The notes under the pieces: model-generated
The model's database searches: none
What the model was told of the DNA's origin: nothing
Seen by the model: only the letters and a program-made list of their open reading frames with translations
Source: Euborellia annulipes
Taxonomy: Eukaryota > Arthropoda > Insecta > Dermaptera > Anisolabididae
Length of the DNA: 64,000 bases
Direction of reading: 5' to 3'
Assembly (NCBI GenBank): GCA_023213315.1
Contig: JAKCPI010005482.1
Location: 1-64,000 of the forward strand
Part shown: positions 12,886 through 24,403 of the stretch, piece after piece
Position numbering within the stretch: the first letter of the stretch is position 1
Layout: the number at the start of each line of letters is the position of its first letter
Program-made: the position numbers and the translations under genes

Positions 12886-15800
12886 CTTTTAAAAACAATA
12901 ACAATAACAACAAATTAATACACAAAAAGAAACAACCAGAGAAATAAATATACAATAAAATGAATTAACGCCAGCATGACACTTTCTTTATTTCTGATCG
13001 TTTGCTGAGCATCCCCCTATTTAGAGGCAGCAAAGTTCCTTGATTCGTTCACAAAACTCGGAGGAATTGTCTAATTAAGGACGATAAGGAGAAGAAAAGC
13101 CAGCTTCCTTTTCCTTCCTCAGCACTTGAATTTATTTGCAAATATTTCGGCTCCTGTGCAGGGGCCATCTTCAGTGCATATCTGCCCTCACATGAATTTT
13201 TCAGAGAGATGGTCAAGATTATAAAATAATTGAGAAAAATTAAGCGCATTTTCAATTATTTTATAATCTTGACCATCTCTCTGAAAAATTCATGTGAGGG
13301 CAGATGTGCACTGAAGATGGCCCCTGACAGGAGCCGAAATATTTGCAAATAAATTCAAGTGCTGTTTGAGGAAAAGGAAGAAGCTGCCTGGCTTTTCTTC
13401 TTTTTATCTACGATTCCTAGCTATACACATTTACTGAATTGTCTACTTAATTTCCTAGACAATATATATAGAAAACAAAATATTTTTTTCTTTTGAATTG
13501 AAAGATATTATCATCATATAATATCGTATATTAAATAATATAAATTTGTATTTTCGCCAAAATTTCTTTTAAATTTGATATCATGAATATTTTTAATGAT
13601 ACATTAATAGGGCTAAATAATTAAAAGACCATAAAAAACAAACAAACAAATTAAAAAAATATTCATATATAAGCTTATCTATATTTGAATATTATTTATT
13701 TCTCTTCCTTCATTTTCGATTCAACCCCTAAATGCTTGATAGGGCGGACAGAACTAGAGATTAGAGAGGACGCGGAGGGAAATAAATAAAATATATTTGT
13801 GCATTTGAATCCCTCCTGAATGAATATGACACACAAATTAAATGCATATCAAGTGTTTATACCAAAAGATAAGATACACATCGTGTTTTTATAATAATTA
13901 CATCAATCACAGTCAAAGGTTGCCCCAGTTCGAATTGAATTGAATTCAATTGAACTCTCAGAGTTTCGAATTGCTTAAATTCTATTCTCAGAAATGTTTT
14001 TTTTTTATAACAAACAGCCAAATCAAAAATTGCCACGAGAAGCAACTCGACACTCGCGAGCAACAAAAAGGGAAGTCGTCTGCATAAGAAGAGCAAATCC
14101 TTTAGAGATAGGCAAATTTTTTAACATTTAGCAGCGATTGGAAAAAAGAGAGCATCATATTTGACATTCTAGAGAAAAGATTGTCAGAAATCAGAGAATA
14201 AGATTGGATTTCACTTGTTAGATTACATTCAGCTTTTTTTAATTAAAAAAAAAAAAATTGAAAATAGAATTATAATTTATCAAGACTATCTATAGATGCT
14301 AATGCTAAGCAACTCGACTCGTTGTGGAAATGAGCAACGCCTAGACCAGGGATGGCGAACCTTTTTGAGACGTGGGTCAAATTTTTTGTTCATAGCTCGT
14401 GGGTCACCAATGCCCATTTGCACCTGAGCTAAGTTTGAAAATTCTTAGCTGGGTATTTTGAACATCTTTAAAATTCAATTGGCTTAACGGGTAAAAAGAG
14501 GCGAGGTTTGACGATTTGAACATTTTTACTAACAAGTAAGACCTATTTCCTTCTTCTCTAACTTTTTTAGGTGAGTTTCTGTGAGCAGGTCAGTTAAAAA
14601 GCTTGCGTGGCTCAATGTCTGACTCACGGGTCATAGGTTCGCCATCACTGGCCTAGGACAAGGATCTCTGCTGGCCCGAATTTGGACCCTGCCCTGCCCC
14701 CTTCTTCTCTTTTTCTCTTTATATTCTCAAAGAATCTGACCTCTCAATAATTTAAATTTTAGAATTATGTAGGCTAGGGCTATTCAGTAAGGTTAAGGAA
14801 GATTGCTTCCCAGAGAAAATGAATTTATTTAGCAAATAGAGCAAGCATTTCGGATTGCATAACGCATTCCATCTTCGAAGGGTCTCAAACTAGACAAATG
14901 TGGAGCGTGCTGAGAATTATAAAATATGACAGGAGAAGCCATTCTATAAATGGTGAGGATGAATGAGCAAGCCATTGAGCAAAAATTATATTTTTATTTA
15001 TGAATCAAAGACATATGCAAATTTGAAACAATTACGTATACAAAAATATAATTTTTCCCTCAGCGACTTGACTTGCTCATCCTCACCATTTATAGAATGG
15101 CTTTTCCCATCTTATTTTATAATTCTCAAGCACGCTCCACATTTATCTATATAGTTTGAGACTCTCAAGATGGAATGCATTATGCTATCCGAAATGCTCT
15201 TTTTGCTTAATAAATTAGTAGAAAGGATAGGTCGATTCAGTCCAATAAAAATAAAGAATAATTTTATATATTTTTTATAATTCTATTCAATGTCCAGATC
15301 TCAGACCTGACGGTTTCGGCCACTTTGCTGTTTGCCTTCCTCTGTGAGGGCCGGATCTAAATGATATACGTTGTAAAATATATAAATTTATAGTGGTTAA
15401 GAATTTTATTTTATTTTACAAACATATTTATCATTTAGATCCTTAACAAAAATATAAAAAGACATAATTTGAAAGTGATGACATTCACTCTGCTCGTCAT
15501 GCAATTAGAATATAAAACAAAAAGATTTTGAGGAAGACATGAGCACAGGTGTGCCATCTAGTCTCTTCCTCAAAATCTTTTTATATTATATTCTAATTGC
15601 ATGACGAGCAGAGTGAATGTCATCACTTTCAAATTATGTCTTATTATATTTTTGTTAAGGATCTAAATGATAAATATGTTTGTAAAATAAAATAAAATTC
15701 TTAACCACCATAAATTTATATATTTTATAACGTATATCATTTAGATCCGGCCCTCACAGAGGAAGGCAAACGCAAAGTAACCGAAACCGTCAGGTCTGAG

Positions 15801-18800
15801 ATCTGGACATTGAATAGAATAATAAAAAATATATAAAATTATTCTTTATTTATTTTTATTGGACTGAATCGACCTATCCTTTCTACTAATTACCCACACA
15901 GTCCTGTTGAGTTTTCATTAATAAATTTGTTTACTTCAAAATCTTAGGATAGGGATGGGGAGAGAGGGGAGAGGGGAGAGGGTATGAGTGCCACGCTAAG
16001 GGACTAAGGGTAAGAAATAAAGAGACGGAGGCGCCGGTATATATACATGACGATCGAGGAAAGTAAAAGGACAATAAAGGGTATATTTACCTTGGCTGTG
16101 GTGTAATCGACTACTTTTCTGGTAATAAGATCACATTTATTGCCTACTAGGAGTTTATTAACATTATCACAAGCATAACGTTCTATTTCTTCCAGCCATT
16201 GTTTGACGTTATTGAAGGACTCCATGTCTGAACAATCATAGACGACGATGATCCCGTGGGCGCCTCGGTAATAACTCGACGTGATTGTTCGGAATCGTTC
16301 TTGGCCAGCTGTATCCCACTGGAAGGACAAACAACACAAAAATTATTTTAAAGACTTTTTTGTTTTAATTTAATTCAGTAAATTAATAGGAGGCTCTTAA
16401 TTTTTTTGAATATTTCTAATAAAACAAAGTGAATAGTCCTATGTATTGAACAATGGAGCAGCGGAGGGGGGGGGGGGTCAGCTGGATTGCCCCTCCCTCC
16501 CCCTTTCTCATCATTTTGTATTTTGCATTTCCTTTTATAATTAGCCATGTGCAAAAATATCAAACCTGGGAAGGTTTGATGGATGGCTTTTCAAAATCCG
16601 AATAAATTTAAACGATTTTAGGCCTTTTGGCAAGTCGATTTAAAAATAATCATGTTAGCGAATGGGGCCCTTGGCATTGGAGGCATGTCCGCACACGGGC
16701 AAGGCAACTTGACTCGACAGTGGCTGACATGACGACTCTATGATGCCAAGAAATCAGGTTTTGTGCCAAGCTGTTGGCCTCTTCAATCATACAAATTAAA
16801 CACTAGGGTTATTTGCTTCAAAGGTTTTGTTAGAATGCAATCACTTCTGAAGATGACAAGGAATTGTCGAAATACGTATCAAGTGTTAATTTTTAATTAA
16901 TAAAACCTTTGAACCTAGTGTTTAATTTGTATATTTAATTTTAATTTACAAAATGTTTCAACGGCCGAAAGTTTAACTTTTATAATCATAGATAGTTTAC
17001 TCGAGTATTCCAGCCAGATGGACAAACGTAATTTGAAAATGTTCAGGAAGCAGTACGCGATCACGAGCCCCCCCCCCCTCCCCCCGCAGGAAACCTTTGA
17101 ATCGGCTCATCTCAAAGATTATGATTAACTCCAAAGTTGTTTGTCTAGATCCCTAGCCGTGGGGTTCGTTTCGTACTGGTATTTGAAAAGGAGGGAATTT
17201 TGAAAGAAAATCAAACACGTTAGAATGATCATGGCATTATAGCACGGGGCAAAACAAATATCAGGTTGTCAGTGTAGATGCGTTGCACCAGAGGCCGGAG
17301 GGTGGAGAAAATTAAATATGGGCCGGCGATTTCAACTCCAACATCACGAAATGATTTGAAATCCGAATAATTTTAAATTAAATTTTATCTCATGATACCT
17401 AATAGTTTATAATATACCCGTTCTGTACTATCGATAATTAAAATATATCTCGAAACAGAGTGACTGGCATGGAGTGGCTGGAACACAAAATCGAAAGTTG
17501 TGGCGTGTGCTGTCACGCCAGATTTCTTCCTATTTTAATCAAACCTCTCCTGAATCTAATTGTATTATAAATGCTAATATCTCACGAAATGAAGAAAACA
17601 AGACTTGTATGTGTATATATATATACACTGTACGTCAAAAAAACCTAACATTTTTGTTTCTTCTTGAGAAAGCCTGTTCTAATCGACCTTAATGATATTC
17701 TAATTTAAAAATATCTTGGATATTTCTAAATAAATTGAACACAAATGCAAATCATTTTAATCAATTTAATACAATTTAAATAAAATAAAGAGAAATATGT
17801 CGACTTTCAATTAGAGGGACAAATCAACATAATCTCGATATATTAATTTTAAATTTTGTTTTTATAAGAATTTCCAATAAAATAGAAATGAAATGGGAAA
17901 ATTATTTTAGAAATTCGGCGTTAATAAACAAATTTCGATATTTTTCTCTTTGATTTATTTAAATTGTAATTATTTATTAAAATGATTTGTATTTGTGTTA
18001 ATATCATTTAGAAATGTATAAGTTAGTTCATATAAAATGTTTCTTAAATTAGAGTATCATTAAGGTAGATTAGAACAGATCTTCTTAAGAAGAAACAATG
18101 TTCACTTGAGTCGGAGCAAGTGCACAGTACTTGATAAGGGCTGCAGAATAAGCGGCCGAAACGTTGTACAGTATTTGTATTTTTAATAAATAATTAATAC
18201 AAAAATGTTGTCTATAATTAAAAATTCCCCTATCAAAGCACAAAAGCTTTAATAAAAGCAAGAAACAATGTGCTACGTTTTTTTGTATAGGCCTATACAC
18301 ACACCTGTATATCTCAACAAAGTTAAGGCAACTGATTAGAAAACAAAATACAAAAATTTTGAGACTATTCAAGAGCTTAATAAATTAGCATCTAATTACA
18401 GTTAAATAAATAACACAAGGTTAAGTTTCAAAAGGGCTTATGCGCATTTCTTCAGAGCTATGACACAAACTTAAAATAAAAACCTTTTGAAACTTAACCT
18501 AGCGTTATTTATTTAGCCCAACGTCCAATGACTCTCCCGATATCTTAACATATTCAAAATACAAAGTATCAACTTTCCGAAGGGGCGTCTCTTCATTCAT
18601 AGAGAGATAAATGCTTCATTCTTTGCTACGCCCCCTGGAGGGACCTTCGGCTGCTCACTAAAGGGAACCCCCCCCCCCTCCCTATCTTCTAACAAAGATA
18701 TTTCTATTTAAATCAAAATGTATTTATTCTTTTAAATTTCATTAAGATAGACAAGACACAAAGGAAAGATCAAACCTTCGTTTGTTTAATTAGCGCTCTA

Positions 18801-21492
18801 TAATAATTCATAATATAGATAATTAATAACGTTTGGCTACGCCTCTTGGATATTTCTCCAATGACCTCTTTTTAAAAAAAATATTAAATAGCAGAGATTA
18901 TTTAATGCTTTTTACTTTCTCTTACCTATGTATATATGTAATATATATATAGAGAGAAAGTATTGGATTCATGTCAAAAATTCGATGTCGAGATTTTGAT
19001 GGATATACACGTTTTGAGGTCCCCTGAATCCAAAAAAGTGGTTTTCGCGACATGGTCTGTCTGTGTGTGTGTCTGTGTGTGTGTGTGTGTCTGTGTGTGT
19101 GTGTGTGTTCAATTTTAAGCATGAAGGAATTGAGCTACGAGGTTGAAATTTTATATATAAGTTAAACACCCCCCGGGACCGGAAAAATAAGCTTTTAATC
19201 AAAATCGGCCAAAGAGTACTAGTACTTTACTGATGTACTTTTTCAGTTTTTTTCGATTTTCTCAAAATTCGCTCTAACGATTTTGATTAAAATTCAAAAA
19301 TCAATTATTTTTTAGATGCTCTTTCAAATGTATATTCTCGTTTTGCCCTCAAAATTGTTTGAAGCACACTTTACTCTTATGCTTCATAGAGAAGATAGGA
19401 GAAATGGTTGCCATGGTAACAAAATATAAATATTTTCCCATACTTATAAATTTTACATCTGAATTCAAATATTCCCTACTGCCGGGAACTAAATACATGT
19501 CGACACAAAAAATCTGGTGTGACAAGCACAGTTCACAACTTTCGATTACCGAAGGTAAGAGAAAGTTGTGTGCTGTGCGCCAGTCACACCAGATTTTTTC
19601 TAGCAAATAAATGACTTCCCCCCTCCAAGTCCTATTTATTTTACAACGCAATGTGATTATAATATGAGAATATGAATAATCCCAATTGAATGAGTTTATA
19701 TTCCAAAGTTCATTCTAAGACAACTTAAATAGGCTAAACATCAATTTATTTTTTATTTATCTCATTATGATAATACGATTTAAATTCATGAAATAAAACT
19801 TTCAATCAGGAAGACGAAGAAGGTGTTTTAGGCTCTGGGTATATTTTGTTGCTGCGAGATCAGATCAAAGCCCCCCCCCCCCATTCTTCAAGGTTTTCGA
19901 CATGTCAAATGAAAATATTATTAAAATATGTGTTTCTCCGTTATATTGTAAATATTTCAATGTCAGAGTGATGGCATCATCTTTACGCTTGGGAAAAAAA
20001 TATTTACAATTTAACGAAAAGTTCTAAAGAATATTGATTTCTATTTGCAAACAAATAAATTTAAAAAAAATATGAGAAGTTGAGTTGACAAGGGAAATTT
20101 AAAACCTTTAACAACAAAAAAAAATGAACAAAGAGGAGGGGCCGATTATTCTTATAATTATAAAAATAAATTTAACAAAGAAGCCAGGATAGAAACAAAT
20201 CAATTGCAAGCCGCACTCTTCCTGCTCTCTAGATGTTTTTGTTTTCATTTATCCTATACTGGCTTTTGACTTTTATATTAATTTAATTGAAGCAGAAATT
20301 GAGCCTTGGCATGGACGCAGATCTTAGAAAATGAACAAGACCGCCTTTTTATTTTAATTAAATTTTCCTTGCAATTTTACGTTCACACTATGCACTCAGA
20401 AAATTTATTAATAAAATAAAAAGAGAGTAAAATTTGCATCTTAAAAAAAGAAAAACTTACAATTTGAAGTTTAATTGTTTTACCATCCAAGTCAATTGTT
20501 CGAATTTTCTAAAACAAACAAAAAAAAGATAATTAGCTTATTTTTCATTTGGATTTTAATAAATAAACGAATAAAAAGAAAAGATATTTACAAAATCGAC
20601 ACCAATTGTGCTGATATAACTCTCAGTGTAAGTATCATCCTGGAAAAAACAAAAATAATAAATTAATTGTGAGTGTGACTTAGAGGCACTCTCAGGTACT
20701 TTTTAGTATTTAATTACTATGTGGATTTATTGACTTTGAAGTCCAAAATAAATAAATTAGAAAAAAAAAAAAAATTTGCCGATAGCCGAATGTATTAAAG
20801 TAAAGTGCATCTTATTATATAATAATATGAATATTTAAAAGGTGAATTACCGCGAATCTCAACAGAAGACACGATTTGCCAACTCCGGAGTCGCCAATGA
20901 GCAACAATTTGAAGAGATAATCGCTGGAACAATCAAATAAACAAAATTACGAGCATTCTTGTCTGGGGGGTTGAAATATTATATTTGGACCAAGCCAATT
21001 GAGAGGGGAATGCAATTTAAGATATTTCAATTTTATTATGTTTTCAAATTAATTAAAATAAATTGGAAATTTTGAAAACGTAACAAAGACAGATGCCCCT
21101 TTTTTGCAACTTTGATTCTGCCACTTTTTTAAAAATTGCTCACAATATTTAAATAATTGATAGCCTGAGCAGGTACTTGGGAAATAGGATGATGAACAAA
21201 AAAAAAAAAAGAATGAATCATAGGTGGGTGAGCGAGCGAGCGAGAAACAAGCAAAGCAAACAAATAAATGTTTCCTTAACCAGCTCTCGCCTTATTTTAT
21301 TTTATTTAAAATATAATAATAATTAAAAACAAATAAAAGAGAGGAGGAGGCGAATAAATAGACAAAATCCATCTGAGCTGTCATCATTTGCTGCTCGCTT
21401 GCACTGTCGAGGCATACGCCACATCAAATTTTATATTTTCTATTTAAATAATAAATACACATTACTCACTATTCAGGATTCATCGTTGACAT
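12688..21492 (-). CDS. Rab1: Rab1 small GTPase gene, six coding exons, 205 aa
   Basis: Coding exons on the minus strand are 21492-21470, 20923-20851, 20639-20592, 20508-20461, 16318-16091 and 12885-12688. All introns are GT-AG, phases agree, and the total of 618 nt gives 205 codons plus TGA, exactly the usual Rab1 length. Visible motifs are the P-loop GDSGVGKS (18-25), switch I Thr43 in [14 protein letters not shown] with Gln70, NKCD (124-127), ETSAK (152-156) and a C-terminal Cys-Cys (204-205) for double geranylgeranylation. Rab1 is the ER-to-Golgi Rab that recruits tethers such as p115 and GM130 to COPII vesicles and early Golgi. The tail (VKIDQGRP) is of arthropod type. The start is the first of two ATGs (M1 and M4), giving the family N-terminus MSTMNPEYDY. 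All active-site residues are present, so the gene looks functional. Introns 4 and 5 (about 4.1 and 3.2 kb) carry hammerhead-bearing inverted repeats. Confidence 0.97.
13138..13176 (-). ncRNA. Hammerhead ribozyme motif, intact core (left arm)
   Basis: Minus strand: CUGAAGA, a stem II closed by GGC/GCC and CCU/AGG, then GAAA-UAU-U as a very short stem III and cleavage triplet. Flanking UGCA/UGCA forms stem I. It is the left-arm partner of the copy at 13309. Confidence 0.75.
13309..13346 (+). ncRNA. Hammerhead ribozyme motif, intact core (right arm)
   Basis: CTGAAGA at 13311-13317 is followed by stem II GGC-c-CCT/AGG-a-GCC, then GAAATATT and UGCA. Upstream UGCA pairs with downstream UGCA as stem I. 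The element lies in Rab1 intron 5, antisense to the gene. Confidence 0.78.
14347..14650. mobile_element. hAT-type MITE, older
   Basis: The inverted ends CAGGGATGGCGAACC and GGTTCGCCATCACTG are flanked by GCCTAGAC and GCCTAGGA, a duplication with two mismatches. It lies in Rab1 intron 5. Confidence 0.7.
14850..15213. repeat. Inverted-repeat element with decayed hammerheads
   Basis: The arms 14850-14990 and 15068-15213 are complementary. Hammerhead-like remnants (14840-14885 minus, 15163-15205 plus) keep stem II and GAAAUGCU but have lost CUGA. Rab1 intron 5. Confidence 0.75.
15216..15890. repeat. Large inverted-repeat element with decayed hammerheads
   Basis: The arms 15216-15534 and 15570-15890 are near-perfect complements. 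Each holds CAGAGGA, stem II, GAAACCGTC, a hammerhead with core U4 changed and one extra base in stem III. It ends about 200 bp from Rab1 exon 5. Confidence 0.82.
16091..16318 (-). CDS. Rab1: Rab1 coding exon 5 (switch II and NKCD)
   Basis: A 228-nt phase-0 exon encoding W65-K140. It carries DTAGQE, the switch II helix and the guanine-specificity motif NKCD. The acceptor is TTCCAG and the donor GTAAAT. Confidence 0.97.
16842..16885 (+). ncRNA. Hammerhead ribozyme motif, intact core
   Basis: CTGAAGA at 16847-16853, stem II GACAA/TTGTC with a GGAA loop, GAAA, then the palindromic stem III AUACGUAU and cleavage C. Stem I is CACTT/AAGTG, five perfect pairs. It is enclosed by an inverted repeat (16791-16828 with 16904-16931). 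It lies in Rab1 intron 4, antisense. Confidence 0.82.
17665..18078. repeat. Palindromic element, about 410 bp
   Basis: The arms are complementary (TTCTAATCGACCTTAATGAT at the left, ATCATTAAGGTAGATTAGAA at the right). A second, more diverged copy is at 30168-30548. The flanking sequence CTGCAGAATAAGCGGCCGAAACGTTG (about 18141-18166) is hammerhead-like but lacks a proper CUGANGA. Confidence 0.7.
18909..19598 (+). mobile_element. Hairpin-ended element of unknown class, copy 1
   Basis: The element starts with a TACTTTCTC/GAGAAAGTA imperfect hairpin around a TA repeat and contains a TG microsatellite. It ends in a hairpin of about 90 nt opened by AATCTGGTGTGAC and closed by GTCACACCAGATT. No ORF of note. 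No target duplication can be seen. Other copies are at 44178, 45789 and 57381. Confidence 0.7.
20461..20508 (-). CDS. Rab1: Rab1 coding exon 4 (interswitch)
   Basis: A 48-nt exon encoding K49-I64, flanked by TTTTAG and GTAAGT. Asp replaces the commoner Glu at residue 54, a conservative change. Confidence 0.96.
20592..20639 (-). CDS. Rab1: Rab1 coding exon 3 (switch I)
   Basis: A 48-nt exon encoding D33-F48, including the effector loop and Thr43. It is flanked by TTTCCAG and GTAAAT. The downstream intron is only 83 bp. Confidence 0.96.
20851..20923 (-). CDS. Rab1: Rab1 coding exon 2 (P-loop)
   Basis: The acceptor TTCCAG at 20924-20925 precedes C-GAT-TAT. This 73-nt exon encodes D9-A32 with the GDSGVGKS nucleotide-binding loop and ends in phase 0 before GTAATT. 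Confidence 0.96.
21470..21492 (-). CDS. Rab1: Rab1 coding exon 1 (M1-E7 and part of Y8)
   Basis: The initiator ATG is at 21492-21490, with a second in-frame ATG three codons later. The exon ends with TA before a strong GTGAGT donor, so Tyr8 is split across intron 1. Confidence 0.93.
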
Positions 21493-21676
21493 CACCTAAT
21501 AAAAGATATTTTAAAAATATTAAACTTTTGATATTTGAAATAAATATGAAAGAAAGAAAGAAAGAAAAAAGGAATTAAATTGTCACAATGGCTGCCGTGA
21601 GAAATGAGAAATGAAATCGAGTCGAGTTTGCGAGTTGAGATCTCTTTGCCTTTGCGCACCGAGCGACAGCGGACAG

Positions 21677-21684
21677 TGACGTCA
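21677..21684. promoter_or_regulatory. Full palindromic CRE-type site upstream of Rab1
   Basis: TGACGTCA lies about 185 bp upstream of the Rab1 start, in a locally GC-richer stretch (about 21580-21725) that looks like a promoter or 5' UTR. bZIP factors of the CREB/ATF and CrebA/CREB3 type bind such sites. In Drosophila, CrebA directly activates secretory-pathway genes, which fits Rab1. Use of the site is inferred. Confidence 0.45.
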
Positions 21685-21847
21685 CATCTGCCAAGTGGCA
21701 CATTACAACACATGGCTGCCAACACAACGCTCCAACTTCAATTCATCAATTTAGTTTTTTTAATTTAAAATTGTGAAATATTTATTATATTTTAATTTAA
21801 TTTTTTTAAAATATAATTTTAATTAAAAAGATCGCGCGTTTTTTAAA

Positions 21848-21990
21848 TTATATAAATCTTCTTCTTCTTCTTCTGTCCTCGCCTGATTATTCCCGCGGTG
21901 CGGGGTCGGCGAACCTTACTCTCCCCCCCCACTCGTTCCTATCCAATGCTGTTGTCTCCGACAGGCCAAGCTCGATCATGGCTCTCTTAA
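21848..21990 (-). mobile_element. Small remnant of a LINE 3' coding end
   Basis: The minus strand reads approximately AMIELGLSETTAL, then an Arg-rich RRPRTAG, ending in a GAA-type repeat. Such tails occur at the end of ORF2 in some non-LTR elements. The match is by pattern only. It lies just upstream of the Rab1 promoter. Confidence 0.3.
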
Positions 21991-22481
21991 TCTTATTTAT
22001 ATAAATATAAATAATAATATTAAAATTATCAATTAATGTTAGCTTTAATATCAGCCGTCAGGTTCGTCTAAATAATATATGTCAAATTTAAATTAAAAAA
22101 AAAAAGTATAAAGGACTTATATCGAGGGAACCAAGGGTCGTGGGTTCGCATCCCTTCCCAGGCGACAAAATCTGATTCAATTTTGGCTAAATCTTCAACA
22201 ACAAAATATATGCCGTAACGAGGGCGTGGCAAAACAGGCGCAACTGGGCTGGGGGGCGCAAAACAAAGGGGACCGACCTAGTTGTGAGCTGCACGCGGTT
22301 TTTATTTACCAACATTTTAATCAGTGAGGCGTTACGGGGGAGAGGGGAAATGGCCTCAGACAATTATATCAACCCCCCCTCTCCCGTAGCGCCTCACTGA
22401 ATATATTGGAGGTAAATAAAAACCTCGTGCAGCTCACAACTTGGAGGGAGGGTAAAAAACAGTTAAGAATAAAAAAAAAAA

Positions 22482-23801
22482 CGTGCAGGAGGTGGATTTG
22501 AACTCGCGAAGTTTGGTTACGTGAGATTGGAAAAAAAAAGTATAGATTTCCTGCGGACGAATTAACCACCTGAGCCACACCTTGTTGATTTGTTTTAGGG
22601 AAATATAAGCCACATAAGAAACATAAAATAAAAGAAGTATTAAAAAAATTATAATATACCACATATGATATATCATTTTTCTTTACTTTTTATGCCGATT
22701 AATAATTAATAATTTAAATTTCAAAATAATGCATAGTTTTCAAATAATTCAATGGACAAACGTCAGATTGTTTATGCCTTAATGTAATTAAACCAAAAAC
22801 TCTATCTAACATATGACACATGTCATTAATTCTTGAATTCCCCCTGATTCCAAATAACTAAACCCCTTTTAATTATATGATCTAATTTTGGAGTTATTAG
22901 CGATCAAAGTTATGCTTAATTTCGACCTTAATGACATCAACACTCAATTTTCTATATTATCGAAAAAACTTATTTAGCATTGTCTGATTAAAACCAAATT
23001 TTTACCAGAGATTTATAATTAAAAAATGAGTTTTTTTCTAAAGTTTCATTGAGATTGGTAAAGAAATAAATAAAATATTGACTATTTTGTAAATTGAGTT
23101 TTAGAATTCGGAATCCCGGATGGGTAAAGAGAGCCGTCTATGAACCGGCTCTGGGCTTCCATCTGAGATCCCGAATTCTAAAACTAAATTTACAAAATAG
23201 TCAATATTTTATTTATTTCTTTACCAATCTCAATGAAACTTTAGAAAAAACTCATTTTTTAATTATAAATCTCTGGTAAAAATTTGGTTTTAATCAGACA
23301 ATGCTAAATAAGCTTTTTCGATAATATAGAATTGCGAGTGTGGATGTCATTAAGGTCGAAATTAAGCATAACTTTGATCGCCAATAACTCCCAAATTAGA
23401 TCATATAATTAAAAGGGGTTTAGTTATTTGGAATCAGGGGGAATTCAAGAATTAATGACATGTGTCATATGTTAGATAGAGTTTTTGGTTTAATTACATT
23501 AAGGCATAAACAATCTGACGTTTGTCCATTGAATTATTTGAAAACTATGCATTATTTTGAAATTTAAATTATTAATTATTAATCGGCATAAAAAGTAAAG
23601 AAAAATGATATATCATATGTGGTATATTATAATTTTTTTAATACTTCTTTTATTTTATGTTTCTTATGTGGCTTATATTTCCCTTAGTCAAATCAACAAA
23701 GTGTGGCTCAAGCGGTTAATTCGTCCTCAAGAAATTTATATTTTTTTTCCAATCTCACGTAACCAAACTTCGCGAGTTCAAATCCACCTCCTGCACTTTT
23801 T
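22482..23801. repeat. Near-perfect 1.3-kb palindrome with tRNA-like outer ends
   Basis: The arms 22482-23112 and 23168-23801 are reverse complements with few differences. The outer parts (22482-22585 on minus, 23694-23800 on plus) each carry box A-like GTGGCTCAAGCGG and box B-like GCGAGTTCAAATCC, so Pol III transcription would start in each arm and run outward. The 55-bp centre has its own small hairpin (GAGCCG/CGGCTC). No coding content. Confidence 0.88.
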
Positions 23802-24197
23802 TTTTTTAATCATTATCAATTTCCTTTTATTTTTAATGCTAACTTATAATTTCATTTATCTGTCATTATAACGAGAGAAAGGATTTGTGGAATATAAATT
23901 TTGGTAACCCTATGTTTAGGGAATTTGGACAAATTTTTAAATAACTTTTTTTTATTTATTTGTTGTTGGCACGAAGGCCACAATTTTAACCAATTGCGCT
24001 GGCTGGAGTTGGAGAAAGAATCTATAGGAGCAAATGAGCAGGGTATTATCACAGATTAATGATTAGTAGAGACCGGACAAAAAAGCATAAAAAAATGGAA
24101 AAAAAAGTGCTTAAAAAAGCATAAAAAACTTGAATAAAAAGTTGTTAAATAAGCATAAAAGTTGAAAAAAAGCATCTCATAAGCAATTTTTAATCAT

Positions 24198-24403
24198 ACC
24201 AATGGCGTATACAATTTTTTTTTTAAATAAACTAAATTTATTCCGCCCCGCCCTGCGAAAAATTTTGTTTTCGCGGAACCAAATTTTTTCCCCCTGCGGA
24301 AAAAATTTTTTTTACAGGGCTATATTTTTTCGCACTGCGGGGTTTTTGGAAATTTTTTTTTTTTGGGGGGGGGGCGGGCCCCCTCCCCCCTTATATACGT
24401 CCT
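24198..24403. mobile_element. Decayed hAT-type MITE of the GGGGCGTATATA family
   Basis: TTGCGTATAC-like ends and a C-rich/G-rich body resemble 38046-38310 and 45458-45776. The ends are mutated and no target duplication is clear. Confidence 0.45.

Larger units (their letters stand above)
13079..13409. repeat. Inverted-repeat element with a hammerhead in each arm
   Basis: Two arms of about 150 bp (13079-13232 and 13250-13409) are near-perfect reverse complements around a short loop. Both arms carry the hammerhead on the outward strand. It lies in Rab1 intron 5. Confidence 0.85.

Noticed and set aside
18922..19202. His/Thr repeat proteins on the minus strand
   Set aside because: Translations of a TG microsatellite within the hairpin-ended element.
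22369..22676. Overlapping minus-strand frames near 22.4-22.7 kb
   Set aside because: They are part of the 1.3-kb palindrome, and the mirror copy at 23605 gives the same peptide. No coding signal.
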